DNA from: Alphaproteobacteria bacterium
GTDB taxonomy: Bacteria > Pseudomonadota > Alphaproteobacteria > GCA-016699305
Assembly: GCA_016699305.1 (NCBI GenBank)
Contig: CP064970.1
Location: forward strand, 992,001 to 1,056,000
Direction: 5' to 3'
DNA length: 64,000 nt
Shown: piece by piece, positions 24,466-32,194 of the stretch
Layout: every line of letters starts with the position of its first letter
How positions within the stretch are numbered: position 1 is the stretch's first letter
The notes under the pieces: model-generated
Told to the model about the DNA's origin: nothing
What the model saw: the letters and a program-made list of their open reading frames with translations, nothing else
The model's database searches: none
Made by a program: the position numbers and the translations under genes

Positions 24466-24781
24466 GGAATATTGCGCCTCCTGCGCGGACGCGGGGCTTC
24501 CGTGCAGCAAGGGTGAACCCAACAAAGACGGCGAGCTTTGCCCCTATTGTGCGAACGAGCCTCAAACAATGGAAGGCTGGGAAGCGTGGGATGTCGCGCT
24601 CCGGTGCGCCGGACAACTTCGCACTGCGCAACTTGCCGTCATCGGCATCGACATGAACGCCGCATTGAAGATCGCCGAAACGCTGGGTCACGAAGTCGCT
24701 GCAGTCGCCGATCTTCTCCCCGCATGCGAGGCCGGGATGGTTTCGGCAATCAACGCAAAGGTTAATGAGGGCTTAAAGTGA
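24425..24781 (+). CDS. Frameshift-expressed C-terminal extension of the tail chaperone (GT-type)
   Basis: This is the -1 frame continuation after the slippery site: 118 codons starting CGG TTA GAG. No ATG, GTG or TTG occurs in frame before 24569, so residues upstream of that can only be made by frameshifting. The extension has a cysteine-rich part (CASCADAGLPC, then LCPYC) and a helical end (GHEVAAVADLLPACEAG). The fusion would be 232 residues. It corresponds to the T domain of lambda gpGT, and its position resembles DUF1799-type genes. Confidence 0.8.
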   Translation, partial: RLEARCKWHYGGGPEYCASCADAGLPCSKGEPNKDGELCPYCANEPQTMEGWEAWDVALRCAGQLRTAQLAVIGIDMNAALKIAETLGHEVAAVADLLPACEAGMVSAINAKVNEGLK

Positions 24782-24790
24782 CTGTTAACC

Positions 24791-24819
24791 TTGAATCCTG
24801 CGTATTCGCTGTGTATAAT
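24791..24819 (+). promoter_or_regulatory. Strong sigma70-type promoter of the ABC-F cargo
   Basis: TTGAAT (24791-24796), a 17-bp spacer and TATAAT (24814-24819) form a near-consensus promoter. It starts 10 bp after the end of the tail-chaperone extension. Transcription would begin near 24826 and give a leader of about 215 bases before the ABC-F start. This suggests expression from the lysogen independent of late phage transcription. Confidence 0.8.
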
Positions 24820-24856
24820 GCGCCCCACGATCAACCCTTAACTTCAGGAGGCCAAT

Positions 24857-24934
24857 ATGACTGTAAAGCGGCAGCATGTGACACGCGGCCCCTGTTTTGC
24901 CCTGCGCCTTTGTGCCGCAGGGCTGGGTGAATAG
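24857..24934 (+). CDS. Leader peptide of the ABC-F gene, 25 aa
   Basis: A short frame (MTVKRQHVTRGPCFALRLCA, ending AGLGE) begins 5 bp after a perfect AGGAGG site. It is downstream of a strong promoter and upstream of an ABC-F gene. Its codons cover the first arm of a GCCCTGCG/CGCAGGGC stem. This is the layout of ribosome-stalling leaders that control antibiotic-resistance ABC-F and erm genes. Inducibility is inferred. Confidence 0.65.
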   Translation: MTVKRQHVTRGPCFALRLCAAGLGE

Positions 24935-25010
24935 TGATCTTTTAAATCTGATCCTCTCCAGCTTGTCCTGAACGGCGAACGCATAAGTGCTCAATGCGCC
25001 TGTGCGCATT
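24899..25010 (+). promoter_or_regulatory. Two attenuator-like hairpins in the ABC-F leader
   Basis: Hairpin 1 is GCCCTGCG-N9-CGCAGGGC (24899-24923) and overlaps the leader peptide. Hairpin 2 is AATGCGC-CTGT-GCGCATT (24993-25010), ending 32 bases before the ABC-F ATG. Ribosomes paused on the leader would change folding of hairpin 1. The control mechanism, transcriptional or translational, is not decided by the sequence. Confidence 0.55.
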
Positions 25011-25042
25011 TGTCCTTTGCCCAAGTTGTATGAGAGAAAATC

Positions 25043-26530
25043 ATGAGCTTTATATCCCTTCGTCAGGTCGGCGTTTTGACGCCCGAACCTTTGTTTCAAA
25101 ATCTTAGCCTTACCATCGGAGAAGGTTGTCGCATCGGCGTGGTCGCCGGAAACGGCGGCGGTAAAACCACGCTGCTACGCTGTATTGCGGGTCGCGCCGA
25201 ACTGTCGGAAGGCGAGATCACCTGTTCACGCGGCATGCGCCTCGGTTATGTCGAACAAGACGTGCCTCCCGCGTTTCTTGACCAAACGCTTTATGAGTGT
25301 TTGCGCACGGCCTTGCCTGCCGATCAGCAAACGGACACATGGCGCGTTGACGTTTTGCTGGCCTCGTTCGAGGTTCCGGAAGAATTGCATTATCGCTCTA
25401 TACGCGCTCTCAGCGGTGGGTGGCAAAAACTCGCGTTGATCGCACGCGCTTTTGCGGCAGAGCCGGACGCCTTGCTTTTGGACGAGCCAACGAACCATCT
25501 GGATATGTCCAATATCCAGTTTCTCGAACGCTGGCTTGTCGAAAATGCTGGACGCATGCCGATGGTGATTGTGAGTCATGACAGGCGTTTTCTTGACGCT
25601 TGCACAACGCACACACTGTTTTTACGGCCCGAAGAGTCAAAACTCTATGCGCATTCTTATAGTACTGCGCGAACGTTGCTCTCGGCTGATGACGAAGCGT
25701 GGGCCGTCAAGCTGGCGCAAGACAAAAAAGATGCGAACCGTTTAAGAGCGCAGGCAAGCGAGCTTAAGAATATCGGCATCAACTCCGGAAGCGACTTGGC
25801 CTTGAAAAAGGCCAAACAACTGAGGCAAAGAGCATCAAACATTGAAAGCACTTTCAAGGAGCTGCACAAGGAACGCCCGAGACAAATCCGGCTGAGCAGC
25901 CGCGATACGCATGCGCGGGTTTTGTTGTCTTTGGATGATGTGATCGTGCGGACGCCGGATGGCAAGGCGCTGTTCAAGACTGGTAAACTTAAAGTCTTTC
26001 AAGGCGACCGGATCGTCCTTCTCGGCGCGAACGGGGCAGGTAAATCGCAATTGGTCAAGTGGATCCATCGCGCTTTTGCCGATCCCGCGAACGCGGAAGG
26101 CGTACAGTTTAGCCCGACGGTCGTTGTCGGCTATGCCGATCAGCAAATGTCGCAATTGCCGGATCATGAAACGCCGTTCGACATCATCACAAACCGTTTC
26201 CGCTTAGGTGACCAGCGCAGCCGGACGCTTCTGGCTGGCGCGGGTTTTCCGGTTGATCGGCAAAGCTGTCCGATCAAGGCGTTCTCGCTCGGCCAGAAAG
26301 CGCGGCTTGGCATGCTGGTCTTGCGACTGACGGAGCCGAACTTCTACCTGCTGGACGAGCCGACCAATCATGTCGATATTCCGGGGCAAGAAAAGCTGGA
26401 GGCGGAAATCCTTGCGCAAAACGCAACCTGTCTTCTCGTTTCGCATGACCGCAGCTTTGTGAACACTATCGGCACGCGCTTTTTTCGAATTGATAACGGA
26501 AAGCTTTCGGAAAAGACCGAAAACGTGTAG
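25043..26530 (+). CDS. ABC-F family ATPase, 495 aa
   Basis: Two ABC cassettes without membrane domains. The first has Walker A GNGGGKTT (36-43), signature LSGGW and LLLDEPTNHLD; the second has GANGAGKS, FSLGQKARLG and LLDEPTNHVD. A charged linker of about 80 residues lies between them. ABC-F proteins act at the ribosome E site, as translation factors or antibiotic protection factors. A dedicated promoter and leader peptide favour a resistance-type or stress role. It lies inside the phage tail operon as cargo and is followed 9 bp later by a phosphatase gene. Confidence 0.88.
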   Translation: MSFISLRQVGVLTPEPLFQNLSLTIGEGCRIGVVAGNGGGKTTLLRCIAGRAELSEGEITCSRGMRLGYVEQDVPPAFLDQTLYECLRTALPADQQTDTWRVDVLLASFEVPEELHYRSIRALSGGWQKLALIARAFAAEPDALLLDEPTNHLDMSNIQFLERWLVENAGRMPMVIVSHDRRFLDACTTHTLFLRPEESKLYAHSYSTARTLLSADDEAWAVKLAQDKKDANRLRAQASELKNIGINSGSDLALKKAKQLRQRASNIESTFKELHKERPRQIRLSSRDTHARVLLSLDDVIVRTPDGKALFKTGKLKVFQGDRIVLLGANGAGKSQLVKWIHRAFADPANAEGVQFSPTVVVGYADQQMSQLPDHETPFDIITNRFRLGDQRSRTLLAGAGFPVDRQSCPIKAFSLGQKARLGMLVLRLTEPNFYLLDEPTNHVDIPGQEKLEAEILAQNATCLLVSHDRSFVNTIGTRFFRIDNGKLSEKTENV

Positions 26531-26539
26531 AAAGCGGCC

Positions 26540-27160
26540 ATGACAACGCTTCCGAACAGACCTTTTTACATGATGCGACACGGCGAGACCGTGGCTAATG
26601 CCGAAGGCTACGCTGCCGGGTCTTTTGACACGCCTCTGACCGAGAAAGGGCGGGCGCAAACCCTGGCCGCTCGTGACGGTTTTGAGGCGTTGTCGCCGCG
26701 TCCTGCGCTGATCGTCCATTCCCATCTTTCTCGCGCCAGAGATACGGCGACGATTATCAATGAGCGACTTCGGATCCCGATGATCGAAAAGGCCTCGATG
26801 TCCGAGCAATGTTTCGGCGATTGGAAAGGGCTTTCTTGGTCAGCGATCCATGATCGCATCATGGCGGGTGAAACGCCGCCGAACGGCGAGTCGATGGAGA
26901 TGCTGACGGATCGAGTTGTCGCGGGGCTTTCGGAAATATTATCTATGCCGGAGGAACCGATCCTTATCGCAACGCATGGAGGCGTGTTTGACGCGCTGCT
27001 CTGGCACTTCGGATGCAAACTTGACGATGTGAAAAACTGCCATCTCTATGAGTTCGCACCAACCGGGACAGAGGCTGCGTTTCCTTGGGAAATCTGGCAT
27101 CATGATTTGTCAGGAGATGGAACGCCCACGCGCAGCCGCGTGGCCATCTATGATCTTTAA
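26540..27160 (+). CDS. Histidine phosphatase (phosphoglycerate mutase-like), 206 aa
   Basis: The RHG motif is present (FYMMRHGETVANAEG, residues 9-23), with SRARDTATI and a late THGG motif near residue 150. These are the catalytic marks of the branch 1 histidine phosphatases such as GpmB, CobC and SixA-like enzymes. Substrate cannot be told. It is co-oriented with the ABC-F gene and overlaps the end of the convergent kinase gene by 51 bp. Confidence 0.85.
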   Translation: MTTLPNRPFYMMRHGETVANAEGYAAGSFDTPLTEKGRAQTLAARDGFEALSPRPALIVHSHLSRARDTATIINERLRIPMIEKASMSEQCFGDWKGLSWSAIHDRIMAGETPPNGESMEMLTDRVVAGLSEILSMPEEPILIATHGGVFDALLWHFGCKLDDVKNCHLYEFAPTGTEAAFPWEIWHHDLSGDGTPTRSRVAIYDL

Positions 27161-27727
27161 GGCGGCAGCGAGGACTTCGTCCTTCGGGTGTTCGGCGTCA
27201 ATTGTCTGCCAGTGATCATCGTTCGGTACGCCAATATCGCCGAATTTGTCGATAACAGCGACGCATGCGTCCGATGCGTGGCCGTCTTCAACCCTCAACT
27301 CAACGCCTTTTTCCCGTTCGATCAAACGTCGATTGATCCGCTCTTCCATAACGGCGCGAGGGGCGATGAGCCATAGGCCGATGAATATCGCCCCATGATC
27401 CGCAGCAAGTTTTACAATGGCCGGACGAGCGGCTTTGGAGAAAAAGCCTGAGGCGTTGATGACGCTGGTTCTTTGGGCAAGCGCGTCGACGGTTCTTTGT
27501 GCGATCAGCCCGCTGACCCGCGCAGAGACCTCATCCATATAGGCTTTGTCGTCGAGAGTATCGGCAAGCGAGGCTCCGAGCAGTTCGCGACGGACAAGGT
27601 CATCTTCTAAAATGACGGCTCCGTGCAGAATCGGCAACGCTTTGCGCAAGGCATAGGCGAGCGTGGTCTTGCCGGTTCCGGTGTGGCCGCCGATGGCGAT
27701 GAGGTAAGATGCTGTTTTAGAACTCAT
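27110..27727 (-). CDS. P-loop kinase-like ATPase (AAA_33/zeta-like), 205 aa
   Basis: Walker A GGHTGTGKTT lies near the N-terminus, followed by ILEDDLVRRELLG. Later INRRLIEREKGVELRVEDGH resembles a lid with arginines. It resembles small-molecule kinases of the AAA_33 group, sometimes called gluconate-kinase- or zeta-like. ATG 27727 is used; another in-frame ATG lies at 27736. It is the only minus-strand gene in the tail module. Its 3' end is shared with the phosphatase gene, so the two may be counter-regulated by antisense transcription. A kinase/phosphatase pair acting on one substrate is possible but unproven. Confidence 0.72.
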   Translation of the reverse strand: MSSKTASYLIAIGGHTGTGKTTLAYALRKALPILHGAVILEDDLVRRELLGASLADTLDDKAYMDEVSARVSGLIAQRTVDALAQRTSVINASGFFSKAARPAIVKLAADHGAIFIGLWLIAPRAVMEERINRRLIEREKGVELRVEDGHASDACVAVIDKFGDIGVPNDDHWQTIDAEHPKDEVLAAALKIIDGHAAARGRSIS

Positions 27728-27756
27728 TATTTGCATCCGTAGAGGATACACCACTT

Positions 27757-30303
27757 ATGGCCGAACGCAATCTGTCTATCCGTCTGTCCGTTATGGAGGG
27801 CGGCAAGGTCAAGGCCGAGCTGAAAGAGATCGGGGAGTCCGGCGAGAAGTCTCTCAAGAAGATTGAGCTTGCTGGAAAACCTGCCTCTAAAAGCCTCATC
27901 GCTTTGAACGCCGCCGCCAACGATATGAAAGGCGCGGCCATTGGTCTGTCGAGCCAGATGGGGCCGCTCGGCGCAGGGCTGGCGGCGTTGGGGCCTGCGG
28001 GACTTGCGGCGGCTGCCGGGCTTGCCGCTTTGGCCATCGGCATCAAAAAGAGTTTTGAGGAAGCGGCGCTGGCCGAACAGGCGCAAAACCGTCTGCAAGG
28101 CGTGCTCAAAGCCACGGGTTACGCGGCAGGGCTGACGGGCAGCGATATCGCCGAGATGGCCGAGGAGATGGAGCATTCGACGCTGACCAGCGCCGAAGAC
28201 GTCAAGGGCGCTGCCGCGATTATGGCGACATTCCGTTCCGTGTCCGGCGACACGTTCAAACAGTCCATTCACCTCGCGCAGGATATGGCCGCCGTGTTTG
28301 GGCAAGACTTGCGCTCGTCCGTCACGCAGCTTGGCAAGGCTCTGGAAGACCCCATTACGGGCATTACGGCGCTGAAACGCGTGGGCGTAAGCTTCACGGA
28401 ATCCCAAAAGGACGTCATTGCCACGCTGGTCGAAACGGGTAAGAAGGCCGAGGCGCAGAAGCTGATCCTCGCTGCGCTGGAGCAGCAAGTCGGCGGCGCT
28501 TCAAGGGCCGAAACACAAGGGCTAACAGGCGCGGCGCACCGCCTTTCTGTCGCGTGGGGCGATATGCTCAAGGCCATCGGCCAGACAGAAACTGTGGGCG
28601 GCGCGGCGCAAACCGTCCTGCACACGCTGGCTTCGACCTTCGAGACCACCATCGGGTGGGTCAGTAAGACGCCCATCGCCGTCAAAATCCGCGACGCGCA
28701 AAAGGAACTGTCCGAAGCGCAGGAAACGCTCGAAAAGCTGAATAAGTTCGATCCCCAGCTGATGATGGACATCTCGCCCCTGGTCGAGGAACAAAAGGAA
28801 AAGATCGCAAGCCTGCGCACCGAGATCGAAAAGTTGACGGCGGAGGCCAAAAAGGAAGCGGATGCCGCCGCTGCGGAAAAAGCAAAGGCCGAGGCCGGAC
28901 AGGCCGCCGCAGCCAAGGAAGGACGCGCCGATCTTCTTCTTTCTACGCGCAAAGGCATTGACGATGCGCTGGCCAAACTCGTGGATGATCCCGCCGAGAA
29001 GATTGCCAAGATCAACGATGAGCTTGAAAAAACGAAGGCGAACCTGAACGCCTTGCGCGAAACGGATGGCAGCAACAAGGGCTCGGTCGATGACGCGATC
29101 AAACAGGCCGAAGAGCTTGCCAAGCGCCAAATCGAAGCCATTCAAAAGCCCATCGCCGAAGCCGCGCAAAAGGAAACCGACGCCAATCAGAAGGTCATCG
29201 ACGATTTAAAACAGAAGCTGCTTGGCATCAGCAACGAGCGGCAGGCGTTTATTGATCAGGCTGTCTCGCGTCTGTCGACCAAGGCGACGAATGCGGACAA
29301 GAGCACGACCCGCAATCTTGCTGGGCAACTGTTTGACGAAAAAGCGTTCAAAGACGCGCAAAAGGTCATTGACGACCTGAACAAGGAAATGGCCAAGCTC
29401 GGCGCGACCGCCAAGCAGGCTTTCGTTCAGGACGCGCTTTCGAAGTTGCCGATCACCGCCACGCAGGAACAGGTCGCGCGCACGAAGCATCTCTCTGCAG
29501 CTCTATTCGATCAAAAGGAAGCGCAGGAGAAGCTCGACAAGCTCAAGCAGGACGGCAAGGAGCTGACCGAACAATCCCGGACTGCGACGGAAGCCTACGC
29601 CGACCAAATTGCGCGGCTGACGGAGATGCTCCGTATCGGCGCGATCAGTCAGGAAGTTTTTAACAAGGCCAAAGACAAGGCCTACGACGAGCAACTGGGA
29701 GGACGTACGGACGCGCAGGCCGGGGCGATCCGTGCCTTCCGCGACTACCAGAAGGAAGGCGAAAACGCGGCTGATGCCGTCGAAAAGGCCTTTTCGGAAG
29801 CGATGAAGGCGACCGAAGACGCCATTGTTAACATGGTGACCTCCGGCGAAATCAGCCTGAACAGCCTGAACGATCTGGCCAACAGCATTGTCGCTGACAT
29901 CACCCGCATGGTCGTGCAGCAATCCATCACTGGGCCGCTGGCCAAATGGATGGGCAGCAGCATGGAAAGTGGCGGCTTTATGGACGAGATATTTAGCTCG
30001 ATCTTCCATGAAGGCGGTGTCGCGGGCGAAGCGGCTCCTTCACGCCAAGTTCCGGCTTTTGTATTTGCCGGAGCGCCGCGCTATCATGGCGGTGGTATCG
30101 CAGGGCTTAAACCCGACGAAGTACCCGCCATCCTTCAGCGCGGCGAGGAAGTCGTTTCCAGAAAAGACAGGCAGCGCCGAGGAACTGGCGTCAATCTGGT
30201 CATGAACATCTCGACCCCTGACGCGAACAGTTTCCGTGCCAGCCAAAGTCAGATCTCGGCGGAGGCAGCGCGCGGAATCAATCGCGCCAGAAGGAACCTT
30301 TAA
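27757..30303 (+). CDS. Tail tape measure protein, 848 aa
   Basis: The longest structural helix-rich gene. It has an Ala/Gly-rich hydrophobic stretch near residues 65-95 (GAGLAALGPAGLAAAAGLAA), long coiled coils (about 305-460 and 540-620) and a C-terminal glycine-rich end with NLVMNISTPD. This is the lambda-family tape measure layout, which sets tail length and opens the host membrane. It is displaced from its chaperone gene by the cargo block. The tail would be near 850 residues x 0.15 nm, about 125 nm, by the usual rule. Confidence 0.88.
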   Translation: MAERNLSIRLSVMEGGKVKAELKEIGESGEKSLKKIELAGKPASKSLIALNAAANDMKGAAIGLSSQMGPLGAGLAALGPAGLAAAAGLAALAIGIKKSFEEAALAEQAQNRLQGVLKATGYAAGLTGSDIAEMAEEMEHSTLTSAEDVKGAAAIMATFRSVSGDTFKQSIHLAQDMAAVFGQDLRSSVTQLGKALEDPITGITALKRVGVSFTESQKDVIATLVETGKKAEAQKLILAALEQQVGGASRAETQGLTGAAHRLSVAWGDMLKAIGQTETVGGAAQTVLHTLASTFETTIGWVSKTPIAVKIRDAQKELSEAQETLEKLNKFDPQLMMDISPLVEEQKEKIASLRTEIEKLTAEAKKEADAAAAEKAKAEAGQAAAAKEGRADLLLSTRKGIDDALAKLVDDPAEKIAKINDELEKTKANLNALRETDGSNKGSVDDAIKQAEELAKRQIEAIQKPIAEAAQKETDANQKVIDDLKQKLLGISNERQAFIDQAVSRLSTKATNADKSTTRNLAGQLFDEKAFKDAQKVIDDLNKEMAKLGATAKQAFVQDALSKLPITATQEQVARTKHLSAALFDQKEAQEKLDKLKQDGKELTEQSRTATEAYADQIARLTEMLRIGAISQEVFNKAKDKAYDEQLGGRTDAQAGAIRAFRDYQKEGENAADAVEKAFSEAMKATEDAIVNMVTSGEISLNSLNDLANSIVADITRMVVQQSITGPLAKWMGSSMESGGFMDEIFSSIFHEGGVAGEAAPSRQVPAFVFAGAPRYHGGGIAGLKPDEVPAILQRGEEVVSRKDRQRRGTGVNLVMNISTPDANSFRASQSQISAEAARGINRARRNL

Positions 30304-30306
30304 GCG

Positions 30307-30906
30307 ATGACCTTTCACGAAGTCCAATTTCCGCCCGACATCGCCTATGGCGCGACGGGCGGGCCGGAATATCTGACCTCGGTCGTCTCGATGGCGTCTG
30401 GCTACGAGCAACGCAACGCGAACTGGTCGGCAGCGCGGCTTAAATGGAATGTAGCGTCAGGACTGAAACACCAGACCCAGCTTAACACGCTGATTGCCTT
30501 CTTTCGCGCACGTAAGGGTAAGGCCTATGGCTTCCGATTCAAGGATTGGACGGATTACAAGGCAACAACCCAAGCCATCGGAACAGGCGATGGAGCGACA
30601 AAGACCTTTCAGCTTGTCAAAAGTTATATTTCCGGCGCGGGCAGCGAAATACGCACGATCACAAAGCCTGTTCTAAGCACGGTCGTGCCATACCTCGGCG
30701 GCAGCAAACAAACATCTGGTTGGTCGATCAATACGGCGACGGGCGTTTTGACCTTTACGGTTGCTCCGGCGCAAGGCGTGGCGGTCACGGCGGATTTCGA
30801 GTTTGACGTGCCCGTGCGTTTCGACACCGACAGTATGGCCGTCAGCATTGAGCAATTCGACCTCCATCAATGGTCGGATATTCCCGTTATCGAGATTCGC
30901 GTTTAG
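30307..30906 (+). CDS. DUF2460-like distal tail protein, 199 aa
   Basis: Starts MTFHEVQFPPDIAYGATGGP, the hallmark N-terminus of the DUF2460/TIGR02217 family, with AYGFRFKDWTDY in the middle. These proteins form the distal tail of gene transfer agents and related phages. It is 3 bp after the tape measure stop and starts the four-gene GTA-type tail tip block. Confidence 0.88.
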   Translation: MTFHEVQFPPDIAYGATGGPEYLTSVVSMASGYEQRNANWSAARLKWNVASGLKHQTQLNTLIAFFRARKGKAYGFRFKDWTDYKATTQAIGTGDGATKTFQLVKSYISGAGSEIRTITKPVLSTVVPYLGGSKQTSGWSINTATGVLTFTVAPAQGVAVTADFEFDVPVRFDTDSMAVSIEQFDLHQWSDIPVIEIRV

Positions 30907-30909
30907 CTC

Positions 30910-31752
30910 ATGAAAACAGCCACATCACAACTTGCCGCGCACATCGCGGGCGAGACCACCACGCTTGCGACCTGTTGGAAGGTCACGCGCAAGGACGGTG
31001 ACGTATTCGGCTTCACCGATTTCGACCGCGACCTGACCATAGACGGTATCGTTTATGAAGCCCGGACGGGTTACACGCGCTCTGCCATCCATACGATTTC
31101 TGATTTGTCGGTCGATAACCTCGACATCGAAAGCGCGCTGGACAGCGAAGCCTTAGCTGCGCCTGACCTGCGAGCTGGCATTTGGGATAATGCCGAAGTG
31201 CTGATCTTTCTGGTCAATTGGAACGCCTTGTCGCAAGGCAAGATCATCATGAAGCGCGGCACAATCGGACAGGTCGAGCTAAAGGACTCGATTTTTAAGG
31301 CAGAACTGCGCGGCCTGACGCAGGCGCTTTCGCAGCAAATCGGCGAGCTTTACACGCCCAACTGCCGCGCTGATCTTGGCGATACGCGTTGCAAGATCGA
31401 TTTAGCTGCCTTGACGGTGGCCAGCGCGGTCACGGCTGCAGAAGATCGCTATGGATTCACCGACACCGCTCGAACCGAGGTTGACGATTACTGGACGGGC
31501 GGGCTTATCACATGGACAAGCGGTGCGAACGCGGGGCGCAAAATGGAAGTCCGCTCCTTCGCTGCGGGCGCGTTTGAATTGTTCCTGCCCATGCCGTCTG
31601 AAATCGCTGTGGGCGATACCTATGCCGTTCAACCCGGATGCGACAAGTCGTTCTCGACCTGCTGCACAAAATACAATAACGCCGCAAACTTTCGCGGAGA
31701 ACCGCATGTCCCAGGCACGGACGCCGTTTTGAGTTATCCCGATGGAAAATAG
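30910..31752 (+). CDS. DUF2163-like tail hub protein, 280 aa
   Basis: The family pattern is clear: HIAGETTTLATCWKVTRKDG at the start, then DGIVYEARTGY and a C-terminal cysteine cluster (PNCRADLGDTRC, then GCDKSFSTC). In gene transfer agents the equivalent protein carries an iron-sulfur cluster, so the cysteines here may do so too. The next gene begins inside its last 11 bases. Confidence 0.88.
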   Translation: MKTATSQLAAHIAGETTTLATCWKVTRKDGDVFGFTDFDRDLTIDGIVYEARTGYTRSAIHTISDLSVDNLDIESALDSEALAAPDLRAGIWDNAEVLIFLVNWNALSQGKIIMKRGTIGQVELKDSIFKAELRGLTQALSQQIGELYTPNCRADLGDTRCKIDLAALTVASAVTAAEDRYGFTDTARTEVDDYWTGGLITWTSGANAGRKMEVRSFAAGAFELFLPMPSEIAVGDTYAVQPGCDKSFSTCCTKYNNAANFRGEPHVPGTDAVLSYPDGK

Positions 31753-32194
31753 CCCCTCTCGCATGGACGCGGTTGCCGAAGCCCGCGCATGGCTCGACAC
31801 GCCGTTTCATCACCAAGCCTCGGTCAAAGGGGCTGGCTGCGACTGCATCGGGCTGATCAAGGGCGTTGGGATGGCGTTGAATCTGGTCGATTACGATCCG
31901 GCCTCGCCACAAGCGCAGGCCTTCGCCAATTATTCCATGCTGCCCAACAGCCGCCGCATGCGCGAGGGTTTGGCCACATGGCTGGTCGAAATCCCCGTGG
32001 ACGAAGCGACGCTGGCAGACATCTATTTCATGGCGTGGGGGCGTGAGCCGCAGCATGTGGCGATCATCACCGATAAAGGCATCATCCATAGCTATTCCGG
32101 CGTTGGCAAAGTCGTCGAGCATGCACTGGACGAAAGCTGGCGACGTCGGATTGTGGCCGCATACCGTTACCCTGTTTTCTCCGAAGGCGAATAA
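31742..32194 (+). CDS. NlpC/P60 tail peptidase, 150 aa
   Basis: The catalytic cysteine is Cys35 in AGCDCIGLIKGV and the histidine lies in REPQHVAIIT. This is the NlpC/P60 cell-wall peptidase found in GTA-type tail tips (TIGR02219 group), used to open peptidoglycan during DNA entry. The ATG at 31742 overlaps the upstream gene; a second in-frame ATG at residue 8 is a possible alternative. Confidence 0.85.
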   Translation: MENSPSRMDAVAEARAWLDTPFHHQASVKGAGCDCIGLIKGVGMALNLVDYDPASPQAQAFANYSMLPNSRRMREGLATWLVEIPVDEATLADIYFMAWGREPQHVAIITDKGIIHSYSGVGKVVEHALDESWRRRIVAAYRYPVFSEGE

